In this document: one piece after another, positions 17,985 to 26,856 of the stretch | How the letters are laid out: each line of letters begins with the position of its first letter | Position numbering within the stretch: the first letter of the stretch is position 1 | Origin: Streptomyces sp. NBC_01288 | Lineage (GTDB): Bacteria > Actinomycetota > Actinomycetes > Streptomycetales > Streptomycetaceae | Length of the DNA: 64,000 nt | Assembly: GCF_035982055.1 (NCBI RefSeq) | Contig: NZ_CP108427.1 | Coordinates: 7,811,001-7,875,000, forward strand | Direction of reading: 5' to 3' | The notes under the pieces: model-generated | The model's database searches: none | The model's input: only the letters and a program-made list of their open reading frames with translations | Told to the model about the DNA's origin: nothing | Translations under genes and position numbers: made by a program

Positions 17985-19868
17985 CTACGCCCCTGCCTTG
18001 GTGATGGCCGGTTCGTCGGTCAGGGTCGTGGTGTCCGGTACGTCGAGTTGGCCGGTCTCGTGGAATTCGAGCTGGCGTCGGCGGTTGGGGATGATTCCTT
18101 CGGGGCGGAAGCGCATCAGGAGGATGAGCGCGATGCCGAAGGCGAGGAGCGACTTGTCCTGGAGGGCGACGAGCTTCTCCGGGAGCAGGTAGAGCAGGGC
18201 GGCGCCGAGGAAGGGTCCGGAGACGGTGCCCATGCCGCCGAGGACGACGGCGGCCAGCAGGAACGCGGAGTTGGGCGGGGCCGCTCCGGCGAACTGGTAC
18301 GGGTTCGGCACCACGCTGTAGGTGACGTGGGCGCTGACCGTGCCGGCGAGGCCGGCGAGGGTGGCGCCGAGGGCGAAGGCGATGAGCTTGACGCGGAAGC
18401 CGTTGATGCCCATGGCGGTGGCGGCGGTCTCGTCCTCGCGGATGGCGATCCAGGACCGGCCGATGCGGGAGTCCGAGGCGCGGCGGTAGATCGTGACGAC
18501 GAGGGCGCTGATGAGGACCATGAGCAGGTAGTAGTTGGCGAACCGGCCGATGGTGAATCCGGCGATGTCGTGGTTCTGGCCGAAGTTGAAGCCGAAGAAC
18601 GACAGGTCGGGGATGGACGGGATGCCGTTGGGGCCGTTGGTGATGTCGGGGCCGGAGACGCCGTCCATGTTGTTGACGGAGATACGGAAGATCTCTCCGA
18701 AGCCGAGGGTCACGATGGCGAGGTAGTCGCCGCGCAGCCGCAGGGTGGGGGCGCCGATGAGGACGCCGAAGATCAGGCTGGCGGCTGCGCCGGTGAGGGC
18801 GGCGGCCCAGAAGGGGAACTGGACGCCGGAGAACTTGGAGAACTCGGAGCCGGAGACCAGGGCGGCGGTGTAGGCGCCGACGCCGAGGAAGGCGACGTAG
18901 CCGAGGTCGAGGAGTCCGGCGAGGCCGACGACGATGTTGAGGCCGAGGGCGACGGTGCCGAAGATCAGGATGTTGACGCCGAGGTTGGCGTAGTGGTCAT
19001 TGGTCTGGGTGAAGGGGAAGCCGATCGCGGCGACGAAGCCCATGGCGAGGGCGAAGCTGCGGTTGGCGGCCGTGAGGTGGCTGAAGCGGTCGAAGAGGCC
19101 GGCGCTGTGCAGGGCCCAGGTGGTGAAGACGACCACGATGAGGAAGCCGACGAAGAGTTGGTCCTCGGCGTCGATGCCGTAGGCGAAGACGGTGAGGGCG
19201 AGGGCGGCGACGATCGTGATGACGAGTCGCTGGATCCAGGGGGCGGTCGGCGCGGCGGCGGGGATGGTGGCGGGCTTGCCGATGTAGGCGTTGAGGAACT
19301 TGACGCCTGCGAGGACGAGCCGCCACCGGGAGCGGCCGTGGATGGCGAGGTAGGAGCCGGACGCTTCCTTCGCCCTCTGGGTCGCGCCTTCGCCGGCGGG
19401 CAGGCCGAAGGCGCCGATGACCGTGGCGAGGGAGGCGACCGCGGCGATGAACGCGCCGGGTTCGAGGTTGACGAATCCGCCGAGCTGTACGGCGATCGCG
19501 ATGACCGTGTACCAGGTGGTGGCGAAGGCGCCGAGTGCGGTGAGGAGGGTGGGTCCGGTGGCGCCGACGGGGGTGAGCCAGCCGAGGCCGCGGATGCCGT
19601 ATCCGGCGAGGGAGAAGAGGGCCACGAGGAGGCCGCCCACGACGGTGAGCCATTGGAGGCCGCCGGGGTAGCCGTAGACCGTGAGGTCGCCGGGGAAGTC
19701 CGAGGTCCACGTCCAGGCGAGGAACGCGGAGACGACGGTGGCGATGCCGCCGCCGAGGGTGAGGCCGCGGGCCGCTGCGGCGGGCATCGGGATGAGGCCC
19801 TTGTGCGCGGGCGCGGGGGTGGCGTCGTCGGCGGGCGGGGTGGCCGGGGTCTTGGTCGTCTCGGTCAT
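17985..19868 (-). CDS. livM: Branched-chain amino acid ABC transporter permease LivM with long N-terminal membrane extension
   Basis: The 627-residue integral membrane protein carries the LivM permease core from about residue 285 (GVNILIFGTVALGLNIVVGLAGLLDLGYVAFLGVGAY, then RIGRSWIAIREDETAATAMGIN, the loop that contacts the ATPases). The N-terminal 270 residues add several hydrophobic segments beyond the usual LivM length of roughly 330-420. The first 25 residues are Pro/Ala/Thr-rich. It is separated from livH by 4 bp and lies in the same operon. The extension's role is unknown. Confidence 0.92.
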   Translation of the reverse strand: MTETTKTPATPPADDATPAPAHKGLIPMPAAAARGLTLGGGIATVVSAFLAWTWTSDFPGDLTVYGYPGGLQWLTVVGGLLVALFSLAGYGIRGLGWLTPVGATGPTLLTALGAFATTWYTVIAIAVQLGGFVNLEPGAFIAAVASLATVIGAFGLPAGEGATQRAKEASGSYLAIHGRSRWRLVLAGVKFLNAYIGKPATIPAAAPTAPWIQRLVITIVAALALTVFAYGIDAEDQLFVGFLIVVVFTTWALHSAGLFDRFSHLTAANRSFALAMGFVAAIGFPFTQTNDHYANLGVNILIFGTVALGLNIVVGLAGLLDLGYVAFLGVGAYTAALVSGSEFSKFSGVQFPFWAAALTGAAASLIFGVLIGAPTLRLRGDYLAIVTLGFGEIFRISVNNMDGVSGPDITNGPNGIPSIPDLSFFGFNFGQNHDIAGFTIGRFANYYLLMVLISALVVTIYRRASDSRIGRSWIAIREDETAATAMGINGFRVKLIAFALGATLAGLAGTVSAHVTYSVVPNPYQFAGAAPPNSAFLLAAVVLGGMGTVSGPFLGAALLYLLPEKLVALQDKSLLAFGIALILLMRFRPEGIIPNRRRQLEFHETGQLDVPDTTTLTDEPAITKAGA

Positions 19869-19872
19869 GTGA

Positions 19873-20802
19873 TCACGCCCTGTCCGCGACGCGTTCGCCG
19901 AGCAGGCCCTGTGGCCTGAACAGCAGTACGAGGATGAGGAGACAGAAGGCCCAGACGTTGGCCCAGCTGGACCCGCCGAGCTGTTCCATGCCGGGGATGT
20001 GGCTGATGTAGGCGGAGGCGAGGGTCTCGGCGACGCCGAGGACGACTCCGCCGAGCATGGCGCCGTAGATGTTGCCGATGCCGCCCATGACGGCCGCGGT
20101 GAAGGCCTTGAGGCCCATCAGGAAGCCCATGCGGTAGTCGATGTTGCCGTACTTCAGGCCGTAGGAGACGGCTGCTACGGCGGCGAAGAAGCCGCCGATG
20201 GCGAAGGCTATGACGATGATGCGGTTGGTGTCGATGCCCATGAGCTGGGCGGTGTCCGGGTCCTGCGCGGTGGCCTGCATGGCGCGGCCGGTGCGGCTCT
20301 TGCGGACGAACCAGGCGAGGCCGGACATGCACACGATGGCGGCGATGACCAGGAAGATGTCGGCGTCCGAGATGGTGACGGAGCCGATGTCGTGGTTGCC
20401 GTCGAGGCTGGGGAAGGAACGGGCCTTGTCGGCGCCCGGGTAGAAGTTCCGGACGAGTTCCTGGAGTGACAGGGAGAGGCCGATGGCGGTGATGAGGGGC
20501 GCCAGCCGTGGTGCTTGCCGCAGGGGGCGGTAGGCGAACCGTTCTGCCCCCACCGCGACGAGGACGGAGACGATTCCGCCGCCGATCAGCATGAGTGGTA
20601 CGGCGACCACCATCGCGGTGCCGTCGGGCAGGATGTAGGCGTAGACCGTGAGGGCGCCGAAGGCCCCGGTCATGAAGATCTCGCCGTGCGCGAAGTTGAT
20701 GAGCTGGACGATGCCGTACACCATCGTGTAGCCGATGGCGATCAGCCCGTACATCGAGCCTAGGAGCAGCCCGTTGGCCAGCTGCTGCGGCAGGGTGTTC
20801 AC
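19873..20802 (-). CDS. livH: Branched-chain amino acid ABC transporter permease LivH
   Basis: The 309-residue permease has the LivH signature near the start (NGLLLGSMYGLIAIGYTMVYGIVQLINFAHGEIFM), about eight membrane segments, and the ATPase-contact loop RTGRAMQATAQDPDTAQLMGID. GTG 20802 is preferred over a GTG 36 bp further upstream because it has GGAGG seven bases before it and begins the conserved sequence. It is first of livH-M-G-F, downstream of livK across a hairpin. Confidence 0.94.
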   Translation of the reverse strand: MNTLPQQLANGLLLGSMYGLIAIGYTMVYGIVQLINFAHGEIFMTGAFGALTVYAYILPDGTAMVVAVPLMLIGGGIVSVLVAVGAERFAYRPLRQAPRLAPLITAIGLSLSLQELVRNFYPGADKARSFPSLDGNHDIGSVTISDADIFLVIAAIVCMSGLAWFVRKSRTGRAMQATAQDPDTAQLMGIDTNRIIVIAFAIGGFFAAVAAVSYGLKYGNIDYRMGFLMGLKAFTAAVMGGIGNIYGAMLGGVVLGVAETLASAYISHIPGMEQLGGSSWANVWAFCLLILVLLFRPQGLLGERVADRA

Positions 20803-20871
20803 CGCGTGGCCTCCATTGTCGCTGGTGGTCGTGTGCACAGATCGCGTGCCTGGGGGTGGGGGGGTGTGACA

Positions 20872-20911
20872 ACGGGCCGCGCGGTCGGGATCCTCCTTCC
20901 GCGCGGCCCGT
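20872..20911 (-). terminator. Hairpin between livK and livHMGF
   Basis: Arms 20872-20884 and 20899-20911 are exact 13-bp complements with a 14-nt loop, about 27 bp after the livK stop and about 70 bp before livH. It has no T-run. It probably lowers read-through, so that the binding protein is made in excess over the membrane parts; 3'-end protection of livK mRNA is an alternative. Confidence 0.75.
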
Positions 20912-20938
20912 GGTGCGGTGGTGCTGGAGCTGGTGTGG

Positions 20939-22171
20939 TCAGCTGCCGTTGAACGTGCCGGTCTTCACGGCCTTCCAGGCGCCGTTGGTGACCTGGTAGA
21001 CGGTGAGCTGCTTGTTCGTGGTGTCGCCGTACTGGTCGAAGGCGACCTTGCCGGAGATGCCCTCGAAGTCGGACTTCTGTACGGCGTCGACGACCTTGGA
21101 ACGGAGGTCGTTGCTGGCGGGCAGCTTGTCGCTGTTGGCGTCCTTGACGGCCTTCACTGCCTTGATGATGGCGGTGGCGGCGTCGTAGGCGTAGGCACCG
21201 TAGGCGCCGTAGTCACCCTTGTAGCCCTTGGCCTTGTAGGTCGCGATGAACTGCTTGGCGGCGGGCAGGGTGTCGGCGGGGACACCGACGGAGGTGGCGA
21301 GGTCGCCCTCGGCCGCCTTGCCCGCGGTCTGGATGTAGGTGGTGGCGAACATGCCGTCACCGCCGAACAGCGGGATCTTGACCCCGGCGCCCTTGAGCTG
21401 CTTGGTGATCTTCTCCGACTCGTCGTACTGGCCGCCGTAGTAGAGCAGGTCGGCGCCGGAGTTCTTGATCTTGGTGACGAGCGAGCTGAAGTCGGTGTCG
21501 CCGGTGTTGACGTGGTCGGTGCCCGCGATGGAGCCGCCCAGCTTCTTGAAGGCACCGTTGAAGATCCCGGCCAGGCCGGCGCCGTAGGTCTGCTTGTCGT
21601 CGACTACGAAGGCCTTCTTCTTCTTGAGGCCGTTGTACGCGTAGTCGGCGGCGAAGGCACCCTGGAGGGCGTCGGTGGTGGCGGTGCGGAAGTACGTCTT
21701 GTACGGCCGCGTCTTGGTGGTCGTCCAGTCCTTGCCCTGGGTCAGGGCGGGGTTGGTGTTCGACGGGGAGATCTCGACCATGTTGGCCGAGGCGAACACC
21801 TGCTGCATCGACTGGGCCACGCCGGAGTTCAGCGGGCCGACGGCGCCGACCACGTTGCTGTCGCCGGTGAAGGCGGTGGCGTTGGACTGGCCGGTGGCGG
21901 GCTGCGCCTTGTCGTCCAGGGCCTTGACCTTGAACTTGACGCCGGGGACCCAGTTGTTCTTGTTGGCGTCGTCGACGGCGATCTGGACGCCGTACTGGAT
22001 GCCGAGACCGGTGGTGGAGTTCTCGCCGGACAGGGGGGCGTCGACACCGATGGTCAGGGTGGTCGACCCGCTGTCGCTCTTGCTGCCGCTGTCCCGGGAG
22101 CCGCACGCGGTGAGGGTCAGAGCTCCGGTCGTGAGAACGGAGGTCAGTATCACCAAAGAACGCTGTCGCAC
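20939..22171 (-). CDS. livK: Branched-chain amino acid ABC transporter substrate-binding lipoprotein LivK
   Basis: The 410-residue precursor has a lipoprotein signal with lipobox LTAC (Cys23) and a type I periplasmic-binding fold: LTIGVDAPLSGENSTTGLGIQYGVQIAVDDAN, VGAVGPLNSGVAQS, YAYNGLKKKKAFVVDDKQTYGAGLA. It should hand branched-chain amino acids, or a related amide or amino acid, to LivHM. GTG 22171 was chosen over an in-frame upstream start because GAAAGGA precedes it and it gives a proper signal peptide. Confidence 0.94.
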   Translation of the reverse strand: MRQRSLVILTSVLTTGALTLTACGSRDSGSKSDSGSTTLTIGVDAPLSGENSTTGLGIQYGVQIAVDDANKNNWVPGVKFKVKALDDKAQPATGQSNATAFTGDSNVVGAVGPLNSGVAQSMQQVFASANMVEISPSNTNPALTQGKDWTTTKTRPYKTYFRTATTDALQGAFAADYAYNGLKKKKAFVVDDKQTYGAGLAGIFNGAFKKLGGSIAGTDHVNTGDTDFSSLVTKIKNSGADLLYYGGQYDESEKITKQLKGAGVKIPLFGGDGMFATTYIQTAGKAAEGDLATSVGVPADTLPAAKQFIATYKAKGYKGDYGAYGAYAYDAATAIIKAVKAVKDANSDKLPASNDLRSKVVDAVQKSDFEGISGKVAFDQYGDTTNKQLTVYQVTNGAWKAVKTGTFNGS

Positions 22172-22381
22172 AATCAGTCCTTTCCGCAGGCACAGTCGCC
22201 CCGGTGTGGAGCGGCAAGGTGCTGCGCTGGTACCCAACTCCCGATGGAGCGGTGACTGGCCGTGACTCTAAGCCCGGTCTGTGGGCATGGGCATCGTCGT
22301 GCGCTGGCTTGTGACTTTCTTGTTATGACGTGCAGGTTGGCGGGGATCGTGGAGGGTGGGTCTCGGCCGGTTTGGCGGAAT

Positions 22382-23053
22382 TCAGCCGCGGTCCACATTT
22401 TGAGAACCTGCACTTCCGCTTGGCCGCGGGCCTGGCCTGGCCTTTGTCGTGCCGCAGGCCCTGTGGAGGAGCTGGGAAAGGTCCTTGGAGTAGGCGCTGC
22501 CGAAGATGAAACTGTGGTGTTGTATTGCGCGCGTGTTACGCAGCGTTACGTCCAGAAAGGCGAGGTCCGCATTCAGGGGCAGTCCCGAACAGTCGGAAAC
22601 CGATATCTCCACCGTGACGCGGCGGGTCGCCCCGGTGCGGACGGTGAAGGAGGGGGCCGGGACGGCCTGGGCGGTGAGGCCGTCGAAGGCGGCGCCGATG
22701 ACCCGTATGGCGACGGGGGGCCCGCTGTCCACGGTGACCGCGAAGCGGAAGAAGCCGGTCGTGGTGGGGGTGTCGGTGGTCTGGGCGAGCCCGGTGTAGC
22801 GCCATTCGGTGATGTTCGCGGGCCACGGGACGGGCGGGGTCGGGTCGTCCTGCCGCCCGTCGTGGAAGGGCGGCAGGAGGACGGCTCCGACGGCCACGGC
22901 GGCGACCGTGCCCGCCGTGAGCACGGTCCTGCGGGTGCGCTGCGGCAGGGTGTGCCAACGGTCGCCCAGGCGGGGCGAGTCACCCCCGATGACTTCGTAA
23001 CTCCCGTCTCTCTCCGGTGAGTCGACGGATTCGACGGGCCCGATACCGCTCAT
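22382..23053 (-). CDS. Membrane-anchored hypothetical protein
   Basis: The 223-residue protein is not of a family I can name. A charged N-terminus (about 1-42) is followed by one hydrophobic segment (about 43-62, VLTAGTVAAVAVGAVLLPPF) and an extracellular domain of about 160 residues predicted from alternating hydrophobics to be beta-rich. Two Cys (about 155 and 200) could form a disulfide. A type II membrane orientation is likely. It is transcribed toward livK from the far side of that gene's promoter region, with no further clue. Confidence 0.7.
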   Translation of the reverse strand: MSGIGPVESVDSPERDGSYEVIGGDSPRLGDRWHTLPQRTRRTVLTAGTVAAVAVGAVLLPPFHDGRQDDPTPPVPWPANITEWRYTGLAQTTDTPTTTGFFRFAVTVDSGPPVAIRVIGAAFDGLTAQAVPAPSFTVRTGATRRVTVEISVSDCSGLPLNADLAFLDVTLRNTRAIQHHSFIFGSAYSKDLSQLLHRACGTTKARPGPRPSGSAGSQNVDRG

Positions 23054-23182
23054 GCCGGCAGCCTCATGGGGAAACGGTAGGGGAGCGGACGGGGGTGCGG
23101 AAGACGAGGTCGAGATCCTCCGGTCCTGGGCTGGTTCGCGGCGTGCGCGTGGACCCGGCCGCGAACGGCTCGCGCCGGGCTG

Positions 23183-23671
23183 TCAGTTCGCGGTGCGCGC
23201 GGGGATCGGGTCGCCCGGCTTGATGTCCCGCAGCATGCAGGTAAGCCGCGCGGTGCACACCCGTCGCCCGTCCTCGTCACTGATCACGATCTCGTACGTC
23301 GCCGTCGAGCGGCCCCGGTGCACGGGGGTGGCGACGCCGGTGACGAGGCCGGAGCGGGCGCCGCGGTGGTGGGTGCAGTTGAGGTCGACGCCGACGGCGA
23401 GCTTCGTGCTGCCGCCGTGCAGCATCGACCCGAGCGAGCCGAGGGTCTCGGCCAGGACGGCGGACGCGCCCCCGTGCAGCAGTCCGTACGGCTGGGTGTT
23501 CCCCTCGACCGGCATGGTGCCGACGACGCGCTCGGCGGACGCCTCGACGATCTCCACGCCCATCCGGGTGCCGAGGTGCCCCGCGGAGAAGAGGGCGACC
23601 AGGTCGATGCCGAGTGCCGAGTACTCGTCGATGACGTCCTGCGGGAACTTCCCGTGCTGCTGCTCGCCCAT
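23183..23671 (-). CDS. Hotdog-fold thioesterase (PaaI family)
   Basis: The 162-residue protein has the 4HBT pattern HGGASAVLAETLGSLGS (about 66-82), with the catalytic Glu/Asp position in AETLGS, then GVDLNCTHHRGARSGLVTG and a final STATYEIVISDEDGRRVCTARLT. PaaI-type enzymes hydrolyse aryl- or acyl-CoA thioesters in the cytoplasm, a housekeeping or salvage role. ATG 23671 has no strong ribosome binding site. It stands alone, 61 bp from the upstream molybdoenzyme gene on the same strand. Confidence 0.85.
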   Translation of the reverse strand: MGEQQHGKFPQDVIDEYSALGIDLVALFSAGHLGTRMGVEIVEASAERVVGTMPVEGNTQPYGLLHGGASAVLAETLGSLGSMLHGGSTKLAVGVDLNCTHHRGARSGLVTGVATPVHRGRSTATYEIVISDEDGRRVCTARLTCMLRDIKPGDPIPARTAN

Positions 23672-23732
23672 GGAGCCGACTCCGTTCGTCCTACGCCTGG
23701 CCGGTGCACCTGACCGACGACTGAGCGAACGC

Positions 23733-26012
<2,280 letters not shown>

Positions 26013-26025
26013 CGCGGGCCCTCCT

Positions 26026-26544
26026 TCACTGGCACATGTGCGCTACGTCTCCGATCCTCGCACGGGGTAGTGACAGCGCCGAGGTCGGTTCGTGGGATCT
26101 ATGGGTTCGGGGGGTGGGGTGGGGGTGGGGGGTGTGTGAGGTGGGGGGAGGAGGAGCGGGGTGGGGCCGGGGTGGTGCGGGGGAGGAGTGGGGCGGGACG
26201 GGGGTGGTGAGGGGGAGGAATGGTGCAGGGCGGGGGTGGTGCGGGGGAGGAGTAGGGCGGGGCAGGACGAGGAGTGGTGCGGGGAGGGGTGGGGCGGGCT
26301 TGTCCGGCTCCTCGCCACTGCGGGTGCCGCTGGTCAGGCGGTCTTCGCCGCCGCGGGTGCTGCCGTCCGGCCGGCCTGTGCTGCGGCGGGCGGTGCCGGT
26401 CCGGCCGATCTTCATGGCGGCGGGGCGGGGCGGGACGCGTCCGGCCGGGTCCGCCGCGGCGACGGGGACCCCTTCACGCGCGGCGACGGTGACCTCTGCG
26501 ACCTCATGCACGCGCGCGTGGCCGATCGCCTCCGTATCTCGCAT
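26026..26544 (-). CDS. Possible small hypothetical protein, Pro-rich C-terminus
   Basis: ATG 26544 has AGAGG about 9 bases upstream and opens a 172-codon frame. The first 80 codons show strong third-position GC bias as in true genes. The remainder is a Pro/His/Thr-rich run encoded by the complement of the G-rich repeat tract. Because that repeat has a 32-bp unit, which is not a multiple of three, the second half is probably not under protein selection. No family is recognised; it may not be a gene. Confidence 0.25.
   Translation of the reverse strand: MRDTEAIGHARVHEVAEVTVAAREGVPVAAADPAGRVPPRPAAMKIGRTGTARRSTGRPDGSTRGGEDRLTSGTRSGEEPDKPAPPLPAPLLVLPRPTPPPHHPRPAPFLPLTTPVPPHSSPAPPRPHPAPPPPTSHTPHPHPTPRTHRSHEPTSALSLPRARIGDVAHMCQ
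26108..26298. repeat. G-rich tract with three tandem 32-bp units
   Basis: The plus strand is almost only G with scattered T, A and C for 190 bp. Three consecutive degenerate 32-bp units begin at 26169, 26201 and 26233, each opening GGGGTGGTG. Many runs of three or more G could form G-quadruplexes. It lies between the YdeP gene start and polA, some 560 bp before polA. Confidence 0.85.
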
Positions 26545-26561
26545 AGGCAGGACCTCTTTTC

Positions 26562-26768
26562 TCACGTTTCACGCGCGCGTGGCCGCGCGGTCACGGGGAC
26601 CGGTTTTCCTACGACCGTTGCCGCGAGGCGACCGGGCTCACCGCCTTCGTCTTCCGTGGACTCGCCTCCGCGGACTGCCTCCACCCCCGCCTCCGCATGC
26701 GCCTCCACGCTGCGGGCCGCGACGATTTCGGCCGCCGCTCGCGCCGCCGCGGCGGCGACTTCCGCCAC
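26562..26768 (-). CDS. Possible small hypothetical protein, Ala-rich helix
   Basis: GTG 26768 opens a 68-codon frame (VAEVAAAAARAAAEIVAARS...) with high third-position GC. It ends in a 4-bp GTGA overlap with a second small frame, whose better ATG is at 26544. No clear ribosome binding site and no family are seen. If real, the two would form a small operon divergent from polA. Chance openness of GC-rich DNA is an equal explanation. Confidence 0.22.
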   Translation of the reverse strand: MAEVAAAAARAAAEIVAARSVEAHAEAGVEAVRGGESTEDEGGEPGRLAATVVGKPVPVTARPRARET

Positions 26769-26856
26769 CCCCGGCGCGAGCCCGCCGTCGCGACCGGGAC
26801 CTCCGACGCGGCGACCGTGACTCAGACTGTCAGTGGGGCGTGGCAGGATCGGGGTC

